This document shows, one piece after another, positions 20,335 to 31,705 of a stretch of 64,000 nucleotides of DNA. How positions within the stretch are numbered: position 1 is the stretch's first letter; each line of letters begins with the position of its first letter. Origin of the DNA: Actinokineospora diospyrosa (GTDB lineage Bacteria > Actinomycetota > Actinomycetes > Mycobacteriales > Pseudonocardiaceae); contig NZ_JAMTCO010000002.1 of the NCBI RefSeq assembly GCF_024171925.1, forward strand, positions 213,041 to 277,040, given 5' to 3'. Below the pieces are notes generated by a model that was not told where the DNA came from, did no database searches, and worked only from the letters and a program-made list of their open reading frames with translations. A program made the translations under genes and the position numbers.

Positions 20335-21507
20335 TCAGCGGACTTGCGCGGTCCGCGCTCGACGCACCCCGGCGAGCACGCCCAAGGCCGCCGCGCCGAG
20401 CTGCGCCCCAGCGGTGATGGTGATCGCTGTGCCCGGGCCGACCGCCGGGACGAGCCAGCCGCCCGCCGCTGCGCCGAGCGAGTAGGTGCCGATCTTGAGG
20501 CTGGCGCCCGTCGTCGACACCTGCGCGAGCAGAGCAGCGGGGGAGTGCCGCTGCCGGACCGCCATGATCGCCGGTAGCGCCAACCCCTCCGCGAGCCCGG
20601 CGACCGCTGCGAGCATGAGCGTCCAGGTGACACTGTCCACGGCGGGCCACGCGAACATCAGGGCACCGAACGAGGCCGTGGCGGCGACAACGGTCAGCTC
20701 CGGGCGCGGACCGGCGATGAACCTGCCGAGGGTGGCCACCGCTATAAGGCAACCGATCTCCATCGCGGTCCACACGTACCCGGCCGCCGCGCGGTCCTGG
20801 CCCAGTTCCTGCATCCGCAGCGGTAGGGCTACCGCGAGGATCCCCACCGAGCCGTACCCGAGCACCGTGGTCAGTGTCGCGCCACGCAGGGGAGGGGTTT
20901 GGACCAGGTGGACCAGTCCCGCCCGGACTGTCCGCAGCAGCGACGCGCGTTCCACCTGGGACACGCCGGGCACCGACGGCAGGAACAACGTGCCCACAGA
21001 ACCGGCCAGCGCCAACACCGCGATGAGCCACACCGCCGCCGCGGGGTTGACCACCGCGGCCACGGTCCCGGCGAGCGCGGGCCCGGCGATGGCACCGATG
21101 TTGAAGGTGGCCGCGTCGACCGCGTTGGCCTTGGGCAGTCGTTCGGCCGGGACCAACTTGGGGATCAGGCTGGAGTACCCGCCGCTGGTCAGTGGCAACG
21201 CGAGTCCTGTGAGAGCCGCGAGCACGAACGGCAGCACCGGCACCCTGCCGACCGTCAGTACCAAACCGACACATGTGGCCGCCAATAGGACGCCACCGGC
21301 CCCCAACACGGCCCGCCGGTACGCGATCCGGTCCAGCCACGCGCCCACGACCGGTCCGGACACAATGGAGGGCAGCGTGTACGCGGTCACCGTCGCCCCC
21401 GCCAGCGCCGGACTCCCCGTCCGGTCCAAGACCAGCAGGACGACCGCCACCGCGACCATCTCGTCGGCGATCCTGGCGAAAGCGGCTGACGCCACGTACG
21501 CGCGCAT
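20335..21507 (-). CDS. MFS transporter
   Basis: A 390-residue, 12-helix major facilitator protein. The first loop has GAWLDRIAYRRAVLG, a D-R signature of drug:H+ antiporters, and the helix-4 region has SLIPKLVPAERLPKANA. It should be an inner-membrane exporter, but the substrate cannot be read. It lies 11 bp downstream of the TetR-type regulator acnR on the same strand, so it may be co-transcribed with it even though AcnR is known for aconitase control. Confidence 0.88.
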   Translation of the reverse strand: MRAYVASAAFARIADEMVAVAVVLLVLDRTGSPALAGATVTAYTLPSIVSGPVVGAWLDRIAYRRAVLGAGGVLLAATCVGLVLTVGRVPVLPFVLAALTGLALPLTSGGYSSLIPKLVPAERLPKANAVDAATFNIGAIAGPALAGTVAAVVNPAAAVWLIAVLALAGSVGTLFLPSVPGVSQVERASLLRTVRAGLVHLVQTPPLRGATLTTVLGYGSVGILAVALPLRMQELGQDRAAAGYVWTAMEIGCLIAVATLGRFIAGPRPELTVVAATASFGALMFAWPAVDSVTWTLMLAAVAGLAEGLALPAIMAVRQRHSPAALLAQVSTTGASLKIGTYSLGAAAGGWLVPAVGPGTAITITAGAQLGAAALGVLAGVRRARTAQVR

Positions 21508-21518
21508 CGGGAGATTCT

Positions 21519-22121
21519 TTAGCTGCTGCGCCGGTGTCGTCGAACGGTTTCTTCGACCAGGTCCAGCACGGGGTCCATGTCGTCGGCGGGCAGGCCCATG
21601 GCCAGGTGTGACACCAGGCCCTCCAGCACCAGCTCCAGGAAGCCGGTCAGCACCTCGACGTCCACATCGTCACGCAGGTTGCCCGCCTCGCGTTGGCGCA
21701 GCAGGCGCTCGCGCGTGGCGACGGTCAACTGCTGCGACCGTTCCGCCCAGCGGGACCGGAATTCCAGGTCGGTGCGCAGCCGCCGCGACACCTCTAGCCT
21801 CGTACCCAGCCAGTCGGCCGGGTTGAGGGCCTCGCCGCCGCCACCGGAGGGGGTGGTCGAGAGCAGTTCCCGCATCACCTGGACCAGGCCCTGTTCGGCG
21901 ACGACCTCGGTCATCCGCAGCACGTCGTCCTCGGCCAACGCGAGGAAAAGCGACTCCTTGTCGCGGAAGTGGTGGAAGATGGCTCCTCGGGACAGTCCGG
22001 TAGCCTCTTCCAGCCTGCGAACGGTGGCCCCCTCGTACCCGTGCCGGGCGAAGCACGACCGGGCCCCGTCGAGGATCTGGCGCCGTCGCGCGTCGAGATG
22101 GTCTTGGCTCACCCTGGGCAC
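21519..22121 (-). CDS. acnR: TetR-family repressor AcnR
   Basis: A 200-residue TetR regulator with GTG start 22121. The N-terminus MPRVSQDHLDARRRQILDGA and the helix-turn-helix ATVRRLEEATGLSRGAIFHHFRDK are close to mycobacterial/corynebacterial AcnR, as is the C-terminal WLGTRLEVSRRLR/ WAERSQQL region. AcnR represses aconitase, with citrate-Mg2+ as known ligand in Corynebacterium. In those genera the gene directly follows acn. Here it is 6 kb from acn, with egtABCD and a repeat element between. A box matching the AcnR operator is present upstream of acn (31125-31140). Confidence 0.82.
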   Translation of the reverse strand: MPRVSQDHLDARRRQILDGARSCFARHGYEGATVRRLEEATGLSRGAIFHHFRDKESLFLALAEDDVLRMTEVVAEQGLVQVMRELLSTTPSGGGGEALNPADWLGTRLEVSRRLRTDLEFRSRWAERSQQLTVATRERLLRQREAGNLRDDVDVEVLTGFLELVLEGLVSHLAMGLPADDMDPVLDLVEETVRRHRRSS

Positions 22122-22158
22122 CCGTCGATGGTGTCAGTCGACCGGTGGCGAAGCAATC

Positions 22159-22168
22159 CGTACGTACG
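22159..22168. promoter_or_regulatory. Perfect palindrome in the acnR-egtA divergent region
   Basis: CGTACGTACG is a perfect 10-bp palindrome between the divergent acnR and egtA starts. It could be an operator for either gene. It does not match the AcnR consensus well. Confidence 0.3.
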
Positions 22169-22296
22169 TTTTGGGTACGCGGCGCACATCACGCCCGCCG
22201 CGGCCCGACCCGTTCGGCGCAGCGGGTCCGTGCGGCTGTCGGTGGCCGCGTGTAGCGTCGTTTTCCGGCAAGGCGTGAAAGAAAGGAGTGATCCCT

Positions 22297-23535
22297 TTGT
22301 CCGCTTCGCGCCACACCGTTGAGCCCGATCGCCGACGGTTGCGAGCCAGAGTGGAGGCCGAGGCCTACGTCGCCTCGGTCTGCTTCAAGCACGGCCCGCC
22401 GTGTCTGCTGGGCGTCGAGCTGGAGTGGGTCGTGCACCACCGCGACGACCCCGGGCGGCGACTCGACCCCGACCACCTCGCCGCCGCGCTCGGTCCCCAC
22501 GCCCCGACCACGCTGCGCGCGGACAGCCCGTGGCTGCCGCTGCCGTCCGGTTCCCCGGTCACCCTGGAACCCGGCGGGCAGGTGGAGATCTCCTCCCTCC
22601 CCGCACCGACCCTGGCCGCCGTGGTCGACGCCGTGCAGGCCGACCACCGCCACCTCACCGAACTCCTCGACCGCGCGGGTCTCGTCCTCGGCCGCACCGG
22701 CCTCGACGCCCACCGTTCCCCGCGCCGGGTCCTCGACACCCCCCGCTACGCGGCGATGGAGCGCGCCTTCGCCCCGATCGGCGCGCACGGCATCACCATG
22801 ATGTGCGCCAGCGCGGGCCTGCAGGTCTGCCTCGACGTCGGCGAGGCGGCCGACGTGCCGACCCGGTGGGCCGCGCTCAACGCGCTCGGCCCGGTCCTGA
22901 TCGGACTCTTCGCCAACTCGCCCGACCTGGCCGGGGCGCCGACCGGGTGGGCGTCGGCGCGGATGCTGCACGTGCTCGGCGTCGACCCGCGCCGCTCCCG
23001 ACCGGTCCCGGTCACCGACGACCCCGCCCAGGCCTGGGCGGACTACGTGCTCGACGCCCCGCTGCTGTGCGTGCGGCGCCCGGACGGGGTCTGGGACGCC
23101 CCGGACGGGGTCACCTTCGCCGACTGGGTCGACGGCGCGCTCGAGCACCCGCCCTCGCTCGACGACCTCGACTACCACATGTCCACGCTGTTCCCGCCGA
23201 TCCGCCCGCACGGCTACTTCGAGGTCCGCTACCTCGACGCCCAGGACGGCGACGACTGGATCGCCCCCGCCGCGCTGCTGGTGGCGCTGATGGACGACCG
23301 GGCGCTGGTGGACGCCGTGGTGGACGTGTGCGCGCCGGTCGCCGACCGGTGGCTGGACGCGGCCCGGCTCGGCCTGACCGACCCCGACCTCGCGCTCGCC
23401 GCCCGGCGGGTGCTCGACCTGGGGATCCCGGCCGCGGCCGGACTCCACCTGCCCGCCGAGCAGGCCACCGACCGGCTGGTGGCGCTGCGCGAGGCGCTGG
23501 ACGCACCGGAAGCGACGAACGGGAGGAAGTCGTGA
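22297..23535 (+). CDS. egtA: Glutamate-cysteine ligase EgtA (ergothioneine pathway)
   Basis: A 412-residue enzyme. I prefer TTG 22297 because GAAAGGAG (22281-22288) lies 8 nt before it; GTG 22288 overlaps that site. GVELEWVVHH near residue 40, GGQVEISSLP and MMCASAGLQVCLDVG are landmarks of the glutamate-cysteine ligase 2-like EgtA family. It makes gamma-glutamylcysteine, the sulfur donor in actinobacterial ergothioneine synthesis. It heads a four-gene operon and overlaps egtB by 4 nt. Confidence 0.93.
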   Translation: MSASRHTVEPDRRRLRARVEAEAYVASVCFKHGPPCLLGVELEWVVHHRDDPGRRLDPDHLAAALGPHAPTTLRADSPWLPLPSGSPVTLEPGGQVEISSLPAPTLAAVVDAVQADHRHLTELLDRAGLVLGRTGLDAHRSPRRVLDTPRYAAMERAFAPIGAHGITMMCASAGLQVCLDVGEAADVPTRWAALNALGPVLIGLFANSPDLAGAPTGWASARMLHVLGVDPRRSRPVPVTDDPAQAWADYVLDAPLLCVRRPDGVWDAPDGVTFADWVDGALEHPPSLDDLDYHMSTLFPPIRPHGYFEVRYLDAQDGDDWIAPAALLVALMDDRALVDAVVDVCAPVADRWLDAARLGLTDPDLALAARRVLDLGIPAAAGLHLPAEQATDRLVALREALDAPEATNGRKS

Positions 23536-24875
23536 CCAGCACAGATCTGCCCGTGGGGAGCAACACCGACACCGAGCGCGTCCGGGAACGGGTCGCCGAC
23601 GCGCTGCTGCGCTCACGGGCCCGCAGCACCCTGCTGACCGACGCGGTCGACGACGACGACCTGGTCCGCCAGCACTCGAAGCTCATGTCGCCGCTGGTGT
23701 GGGACCTCGCGCACATCGGCAACCAGGAGGAGCTCTGGCTGGTGCGCGACGTCGGCGGCCGCGAGCCGGTCCGCTCCGACATCGACGAGCTCTACGACGC
23801 CTTCCAGCACTCCAGGGCCAGCAGGCCCGCGCTGCCGCTGCTGTCGCCCACCGAGGCCCGCACTTACGTGGGGGAGGTGCGCGACAAGGTGTTCGACGTG
23901 CTGGAGCGGGTGCCGCTGCACGGGTCCCGGCTGGTCGACCAGGGGTTCGCCTTCGGGATGATCGTCCAGCACGAGCAGCAGCACGACGAGACCATGCTGG
24001 CCACCCACCAGCTGCGCACAGGCGCCCCGGTGCTGCACGCGCCCGACCCGGATCCCGCCTTAGTCGCGCCTATAGGCGCTCGTGAGGTGTTCGTGCCCGC
24101 TGGGGAGTTCACCATGGGCACCTCCACCGAGCCGTGGGCGCTGGACAACGAGCGCCCCGCGTTCCAGACGCACGTCGACGCGTACTACATCGACACCGTC
24201 CCGGTCAGCAACGGCGACTACCTGACCTTCATCGACGCCGGTGGCTACGACAACCCCGCCTGGTGGAGCGAGGTCGGTTGGGCCTACCGGCAGAAGGCGA
24301 ACCTGACCGCGCCCCGGTTCTGGCAACGGGACGGCGACCGGTGGGTCCGGACGCGGTTCGGTGTGGTGGAACAGGTCCCGGTCGAGGAGCCCGTCGTGCA
24401 CGTGTGCTTCCACGAGGCGGCCGCGTACGCGAAGTGGGCGGGCAAGCGGTTGCCGACCGAGCCGGAGTGGGAGAAGGCGGCCAGGTTCGACCCGGCCACC
24501 GGCCGCTCCCGCCGCTACCCCTGGGGCGACGAGGATCCCGGCGTCGAGCACGCCAACCTCGGCCAGCGCCACCTGCGGCCCGCGCCGGTCGGCTCGTACC
24601 CCAGGGGCGCGTCACCGCTGGGGGTGCGCCAGCTCATCGGGGACGTCTGGGAGTGGCTCGACTCGGACTTCCAGCCGTACCCGGGGTTCGCGGCGTTCCC
24701 GTACCAGGAGTACTCCGAGGTGTTCTTCGGCGGCGACTACAAGATGCTGCGCGGCGGGTCCTTCGGCACGGACAAGGCGGCCGTGCGCGGCACCTTCCGC
24801 AACTGGGACCACCCGATCCGGCGGCAGATCTTCTCCGGCTTCCGGTGCGCCCGCGACGCGACCGGGGCGCGCTAG
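23532..24875 (+). CDS. egtB: Iron-dependent sulfoxide synthase EgtB
   Basis: A 447-residue protein with GTG 23532 inside the egtA stop. The N-terminal DinB domain supplies the three iron ligands H61 (WDLAHIGNQEE), H147 and H151 (IVQHEQQHDE). The C-terminal formylglycine-generating-type (FGE-sulfatase) domain runs from about 175 to 440 (GEFTMGTS, AGKRLPTEPEWEKAAR, GDVWEW, MLRGGSF). EgtB joins gamma-glutamylcysteine to hercynine with O2. The gene order and overlap support function in the pathway. Confidence 0.96.
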   Translation: MTSTDLPVGSNTDTERVRERVADALLRSRARSTLLTDAVDDDDLVRQHSKLMSPLVWDLAHIGNQEELWLVRDVGGREPVRSDIDELYDAFQHSRASRPALPLLSPTEARTYVGEVRDKVFDVLERVPLHGSRLVDQGFAFGMIVQHEQQHDETMLATHQLRTGAPVLHAPDPDPALVAPIGAREVFVPAGEFTMGTSTEPWALDNERPAFQTHVDAYYIDTVPVSNGDYLTFIDAGGYDNPAWWSEVGWAYRQKANLTAPRFWQRDGDRWVRTRFGVVEQVPVEEPVVHVCFHEAAAYAKWAGKRLPTEPEWEKAARFDPATGRSRRYPWGDEDPGVEHANLGQRHLRPAPVGSYPRGASPLGVRQLIGDVWEWLDSDFQPYPGFAAFPYQEYSEVFFGGDYKMLRGGSFGTDKAAVRGTFRNWDHPIRRQIFSGFRCARDATGAR

Positions 24876-24879
24876 TCGC

Positions 24880-25665
24880 ATGTGCCGCCACCTGGGCTAC
24901 CTGGGTCCCGCCGTGCCCATCGCCGGGCTGCTGGACGGGCCGAGCGGGCTGCTGCGCCAAACCTGGGCCCCCGCCGACATGCGCGGCGGGGGCACGGTCA
25001 ACGCCGACGGCTTCGGCGTCGGCTGGTACCCCGACGACGACGGCCCACCGGTGCGCTACCGGCGGGCCGTTCCGATGTGGACAGACGCCGGGTTCGCCCA
25101 GGTCGCGGCGAGCACCAGCAGCCGCGCGGTGCTCGCGGCCGCGCGCTCGGCCACGGTCGGCATGCCGGTCGTGGACACCGCGTGCGCGCCGTTCGCCGAG
25201 GGGCGCTGGCTGTTCAGCCACAACGGTCGGGTCACCGGCTGGCCGGACAGCATCGCCCCGCTCGCCGCCGATCTGTCCACAGTGGACCTGATGACGCTGG
25301 ACGCGCCGACCGACAGCGCGGTGCTGTGGGCCATGGTGCGCCGCCTGCTGCGCGCGGGCGCGCCGGTGGACGACGCGCTCGCCGAGGTGGTCACCGCCGT
25401 GGCCGCCGCGGCCCCCGACTCCCGGCTCAACCTCATGCTCACCGACGGCGTGACCATCGCGGCCACCACCTGGTGGCACTCGCTGGCCACCTTCACCGGC
25501 CCCGACTTCGTCGTGGTGGCCTCGGAACCGTGGTCGCCGGACCCCGAGTGGGTCCAGGTCGCGGACCGCCGCCTGGTCACCGCCACCCTCTCCCCGACTC
25601 CCGCCGTGCGCGTGCGCGCGCTCGGCAGCGCAGACAAGGACGCAGATGACCGACTCCCGGCTTGA
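24880..25665 (+). CDS. egtC: Gamma-glutamyl amidohydrolase EgtC
   Basis: A 261-residue class II glutamine amidotransferase-like hydrolase. The N-terminal nucleophile is Cys2 (MCRHLGYLG). NADGFGVGWY and FSHNGRVTGW are the conserved substrate-loop motifs. EgtC removes the glutamyl group from the EgtB sulfoxide product. The start ATG 24880 is 4 nt after egtB, and the 3' end overlaps egtD by 20 nt. Confidence 0.94.
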   Translation: MCRHLGYLGPAVPIAGLLDGPSGLLRQTWAPADMRGGGTVNADGFGVGWYPDDDGPPVRYRRAVPMWTDAGFAQVAASTSSRAVLAAARSATVGMPVVDTACAPFAEGRWLFSHNGRVTGWPDSIAPLAADLSTVDLMTLDAPTDSAVLWAMVRRLLRAGAPVDDALAEVVTAVAAAAPDSRLNLMLTDGVTIAATTWWHSLATFTGPDFVVVASEPWSPDPEWVQVADRRLVTATLSPTPAVRVRALGSADKDADDRLPA

Positions 25666-26626
25666 TCCCGTGGAAGTGCACCTGCCGGAGGACCACGCCG
25701 CCCGCGCGCTGGCCGAGGACGCCCGCGAGGGGCTCACCGCCACCCCGAAGACGCTGCCCCCCAAGTGGTTCTACGACGCCAGGGGCAGCGAGCTGTTCGA
25801 GCGCATCACCCGGCTGCCCGAGTACTACCCGACCAGGGCCGAGCGGGAGATCCTGGCCACCCGCGCCGACGAGATCGCCGCCGCCACCGGCGCGCACACC
25901 CTGGTGGAACTCGGGTCCGGCTCCTCGGAGAAGACCCGGCTCCTGCTCGACGCCCTGCGCTCGGCGGGCACCCTCGCCCACATCGTCGCGCTGGACGTCT
26001 CCGCCACCGCCCTGCGCGACGCGGCATCAGCCCTGGCAGTGGAGTACCGGGGCGTCCAGGTCAGCGGTGTGGTCGGCGACTTCACCGAGCACCTGGGCCT
26101 GCTCCCCGGCCAACCCCCGCGCCTGGTCGCCTTCCTCGGCGGCACGATCGGCAACTTCCTGCCCGCCGAGCGCGCGGAGTTCCTCGACGCGATCCGCGCG
26201 GTGCTCAAGCCGGGGGAGTGGCTGCTGCTGGGCACCGACCTGGTGAAGGACGAGAACACCCTGGTCCGCGCCTACGACGACGCCGAGGGCGTGACGGCGG
26301 AGTTCAACCGCAACGTGCTCCACGTGCTGAACCGCGAACTCGGCGCCAACTTCGACCCGGCCGACTTCGCCCACGTAGCCCTCTGGAACGCCGACGAGGA
26401 GTGGATCGAGATGCGGCTACGCGCCCGCCGCGCCCTCACGGCAACCATTCCTGAGCTCGGACTCGCCGTCGAGTTCGCCGAGGGGGAAGAGATCCGAACC
26501 GAGATCTCGGCGAAGTTCCGCCGAGACCGGGTAGCAACCGAACTGGGCGCCGCCGGTTTCGAACTAGCCCACTGGTGGACCGACGAAGCCAACCGGTTCG
26601 CCCTGTCCTTGGCCCGCGCCGACTAA
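25646..26626 (+). CDS. egtD: L-histidine N-alpha-methyltransferase EgtD
   Basis: A 326-residue SAM enzyme. PKWFYDARGSELFERIT starts the family, the SAM loop VELGSGSSEKT is at 87-97, GTIGNF follows, and FAEGEEIRTEISAKF near residue 275 contains the Glu/Ser pair that binds the histidine amino group in mycobacterial EgtD. It makes hercynine, the first ergothioneine intermediate. It is last in the operon; no egtE (C-S lyase) follows. A terminator hairpin lies 23 bp beyond the stop. Confidence 0.97.
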   Translation: MTDSRLDPVEVHLPEDHAARALAEDAREGLTATPKTLPPKWFYDARGSELFERITRLPEYYPTRAEREILATRADEIAAATGAHTLVELGSGSSEKTRLLLDALRSAGTLAHIVALDVSATALRDAASALAVEYRGVQVSGVVGDFTEHLGLLPGQPPRLVAFLGGTIGNFLPAERAEFLDAIRAVLKPGEWLLLGTDLVKDENTLVRAYDDAEGVTAEFNRNVLHVLNRELGANFDPADFAHVALWNADEEWIEMRLRARRALTATIPELGLAVEFAEGEEIRTEISAKFRRDRVATELGAAGFELAHWWTDEANRFALSLARAD

Positions 26627-26648
26627 CCCTGGTCAGACCAAGGCCAAC

Positions 26649-26690
26649 GGGAAAGGCCACGCCCTCACCTTCGAGGACGTGGCCTTTCCC
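26649..26690 (+). terminator. Terminator after egtABCD
   Basis: A perfect 13-bp stem (26649-26661 with 26678-26690) encloses a 16-nt loop that itself contains a small CTC/GAG pair. It lies 23 bp after the egtD stop. Confidence 0.85.
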
Positions 26691-26759
26691 CTCCGCCCTA
26701 CCCACCGAGTCGGCCTTGTCGACTCAGCCCCTGGCCACTCGGACCTGGCGGGGCCAGCC

Positions 26760-27480
26760 CGCCCCCCTGGTGGTTGTCCACAGGCTGCTGCTCGCTGCTC
26801 CCGGTTTGTCGGTGTGTCTCGGTAGGCTGTGTATTTGGGGGCTTTCGGTCAGGTTGATCTTGGCGTAGGCCGTGGCTGGGGGTGCGGTGCCTTCGGGTCG
26901 GCTCGCCTGCGGCATCGCGACCCGGTTCGGACGGCCTCGTCGCCTGGCGGCGACCTCGGCGTCCGATCCGCGATTTTCGAGCTTTGCTCGATGGGGTGGA
27001 CCTGTTTTGTGCGGGGCCCCTACGACACCCGTGGCAGGACCGCAAAGCAGGGGCCGAAAAGAATGGCCCTGCCCCCCACAAACGCTACGGCTGCCGTCCC
27101 CCCACACAAAACAGGTCCACCCCATCGAGCACTTGGCACCAGCGACTCCGACTGTCCAGGCGCTGGGTTGGCAGCGTCGACGAGGGCGGGCTGGGTTGGC
27201 ACCGGCCGTTTCGAGTGTCCAGGCGCTGAGCAGGTGGGTTGGGGCGGGCCTGACGGCAGTTGGGTTGGCACCGCTGCGTCCAGGTGTCCGGGTGGGCTGG
27301 GGTCGGTCTCAGAACCGTTGTGGGCCACCAACCGCAGGCAGGCCTACAAGATCAACAGAATCAAGAGCCCCCGATATACAGCCTATCGACGCAGCCCGAC
27401 AAACCGGGAGCGGCGACCAGCGCCCTGTGGACAGCCGCAGACGTTGTGGACAACCGCGGGCGCGGACCACCCGAGTAGCA
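26760..27480. repeat. E1 composite repeat, copy 1 (rearranged)
   Basis: The intergenic stretch 26691-27599 has no convincing gene. It holds, on the minus strand, a block ending in TTGTCCACA (26774-26782), the anchor sequence around 26820-26831, the 145-nt hairpin (26986-27130), and about three degenerate 69-nt units (27131-27320). A further block on the plus strand (27335-27460) has a TGTGGAYAN pair at 27426 and 27445. Copies 2 and 3 carry the same modules in one orientation, so this copy looks partly inverted. The frames open here differ between copies, which argues against coding. Confidence 0.8.
26986..27130 (-). repeat. E1 long hairpin, copy 1 (145 nt)
   Basis: The outer arms 26986-27011 and 27105-27130 are exact 26-bp inverted repeats beginning GCTCGATGGGG. 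Inside are a second stem (ACGGCAGCCG with CGGGTGTCGT on the minus strand) and a GCAGGGCC/GGCCCCTGC hairpin around a CTTTT-containing loop. The same nested structure occurs at 45256-45400 and 60134-60277, with compensatory changes. Confidence 0.9.
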
Positions 27481-27545
27481 CCCACACTCCCGATCACCCC
27501 ACCTTTGGCCGAGCCCCGGCGCGGTTTCCTGGATATATTGGAAAA

Positions 27546-27588
27546 GCCCAGGTGGGCCCGCCCCGACTACCGGCGGACCCACCTGGGC
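27546..27588 (-). terminator. Terminator for the small gene at 27600-27821
   Basis: An 11-bp perfect stem, GCCCAGGTGGG (27546-27556) with CCCACCTGGGC (27578-27588), lies 11 bp beyond the stop of the minus-strand small gene. The loop contains a further CCGCC/GGCGG pairing. Confidence 0.75.
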
Positions 27589-27599
27589 CTACTGACCAC

Positions 27600-27821
27600 T
27601 TAAGACAGAGCCGACACCCCCTCGGCGGCCTGGCCGGTGTCGGGGCACGCGGCCAACAGGCCACCCGCGACACTGAACCACTCCCGGTCGCACTCGGTCG
27701 ACTCACCCGCCGTGATGGAGCCAACGCATCCAGCGATGACCAACGCGGCGATACCCAGATGGATTTTCCTGTTTCGCAAAGGATCCCCCAATCCCTCGTT
27801 CCCCCAAGACCATCCTGACAC
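27600..27821 (-). CDS. Small membrane or exported protein of unknown function
   Basis: Up to 73 residues. A basic N-terminal part (RNRKIHLG) precedes one hydrophobic segment (IAALVIAGCVGSIT), followed by a short polar tail with two cysteines (ECDREWF, AACPDTG). A terminator follows directly, which supports expression. The exact start is uncertain; GTG codons near 27815 are alternatives. I recognise no family. It sits between E1 copy 1 and the acn region. Confidence 0.45.
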   Translation of the reverse strand: MSGWSWGNEGLGDPLRNRKIHLGIAALVIAGCVGSITAGESTECDREWFSVAGGLLAACPDTGQAAEGVSALS

Positions 27822-28134
27822 AGCGTGATGTCACTTAGGGGCCGATCGAGCTAACCTCCGTATGACCACTCTCACTCCGTCACCGGGAACTCCCGCACGC
27901 CAGCGAAAACCCGACGCGCCAACGGGAACTTTCCAGGATGGACGGCAAGTCCCGGCTCGGAGTGACCGCTCTAGCTGTTCGCCTGCAAGCGAAGCGGCTT
28001 CGTCGTCGGCGGAAAACGGCTGGTGCGCGAAGAATTCGGCGAAGTCTGGTTACCGCCGAGGGTGCTGTGCCACTTCCGGCGTCATGAAGGTCCATAGCCG
28101 ACGCCACGGGCGGGCTTCGAGCGCCCTGCCGACG
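27822..28134. other. Intergenic region without a supported gene
   Basis: About 310 bp between the small membrane-protein gene and the acn terminator. Short frames exist on both strands, but none has a ribosome site, codon bias or a recognisable product. An in-frame fragment around 27975-28090 reads protein-like (FVVGGKRLVREEFGEVWLPP), perhaps a gene remnant. Confidence 0.4.
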
Positions 28135-28168
28135 ACAACGGGGGCCGCCCGAAGGCGACCCCCGTTGT
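28135..28168 (-). terminator. Terminator after acn
   Basis: ACAACGGGGG (28135-28144) pairs with CCCCCGTTGT (28159-28168), and CGCC/GGCG pair inside around a GAA-type loop. It lies 12 bp past the acn stop. Confidence 0.85.
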
Positions 28169-28180
28169 AGGAGAACCAGG

Positions 28181-31027
<2,847 letters not shown>

Positions 31028-31124
31028 GTCCAACTCCAGTGGCGGCGCAAAGTCAGTCCGGGTTACTCGACGGTGAGTCTCGCGCACCCCGCTGGGGGAC
31101 GCAGCGACGGCCTCACCCTTCAAA

Positions 31125-31140
31125 CAGTACGCTTGTCCTG
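31125..31140. promoter_or_regulatory. AcnR-type operator in the acn/VOC divergent promoter
   Basis: CAGTACGCTTGTCCTG resembles the corynebacterial AcnR box (CAGnAC-n4-GTACTG type imperfect inverted repeat), with one clear mismatch in the right half. It lies 98 bp upstream of acn and abuts a TATAGC -10-like hexamer (31141-31146) facing the VOC gene. It could therefore control both directions. Confidence 0.65.
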
Positions 31141-31177
31141 TATAGCGCTTCAAGGGGGCGCACCGAAGGAGGACGAT

Positions 31178-31531
31178 GTGATCCATCACGTCCAGCTCGC
31201 CTGCCCACCCGGCGGCGAGGCCGCGGCCCGGGCCTTCTACGCCGGCGTCCTGGGCTGGCCCGAGCTGCCCAAACCCCCACTGCTGGCGGCCCGGGGCGGC
31301 TGCTGGTTCACCATCCCCGACGGCGGCGAACTCCACATCGGCGTAGAAGCCGACTTCCGCCCCGCCCGCAAAGCCCACCCCGCCTTCACCGCCGACGTCG
31401 CCGCCCTGGCCGCGGTGCTCGTCGCCGCGGGCAGCCCCGTCCACTGGGCCGACCCAGCCGAAATCCCCGGCCGCCCCCGCTTCCACACCGCCGACCCCCA
31501 CGGCAACCGCCTGGAGTTCCTAGCCCCCTGA
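31178..31531 (+). CDS. VOC-family (glyoxalase-like) protein
   Basis: A 117-residue protein with GTG 31178 after GAAGGAGG (31165-31172), an excellent ribosome site. [32 protein letters not shown] is the typical first beta-alpha-beta unit, and [16 protein letters not shown] is the typical end with the metal-ligand Glu. It is a single vicinal-oxygen-chelate unit pair that should dimerise. The substrate is unknown. It is transcribed away from acn from a shared 150-bp region. Confidence 0.9.
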   Translation: MIHHVQLACPPGGEAAARAFYAGVLGWPELPKPPLLAARGGCWFTIPDGGELHIGVEADFRPARKAHPAFTADVAALAAVLVAAGSPVHWADPAEIPGRPRFHTADPHGNRLEFLAP

Positions 31532-31595
31532 TCCCCGCAAACCCGCAGGTCACCCCCCATTTCTCACCCCACGGCGACCACCCCCGGCGCCGCCC

Positions 31596-31705
31596 CAGCC
31601 CCCACCCTCTCCGGGGGGCGTCCCCGATGCCAGTCTACCGGTTCTGGCCTGCGAAAACGGCCGCCTCGAAAATCTGTGGATAACTCAGGCGTTGTGGATA
31701 ACTCG
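31596..31705 (+). repeat. E2 dispersed element, copy A
   Basis: An element of about 110 bp also found at 37021-37130 and, inverted, at 50164-50274. Shared parts are a C-rich lead, CCGGGGGGCG, GTCCCCG, GCCAGTCTACCGGTTCTGG and, after a variable spacer, two TGTGGATAA boxes at 31675-31683 and 31693-31701. The boxes match the reverse complement of DnaA box TTATCCACA. No gene is in 31532-32047. Further right, 31706-32040 is GC-rich with loose direct repeats of CGCGCGTCGTG but nothing I can name. Confidence 0.8.

Noticed and set aside
26986..27130. Insertion sequence or MITE with 26-bp terminal inverted repeats
   Set aside because: No transposase and no target-site duplication could be seen at any copy. 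A non-autonomous mobile origin remains possible, but evidence for folding is stronger.
27862..28170. Possible 102-codon gene between the small membrane protein gene and acn
   Set aside because: Ser/Arg/Ala-rich translation, no ribosome site, and it runs through the acn terminator hairpin.
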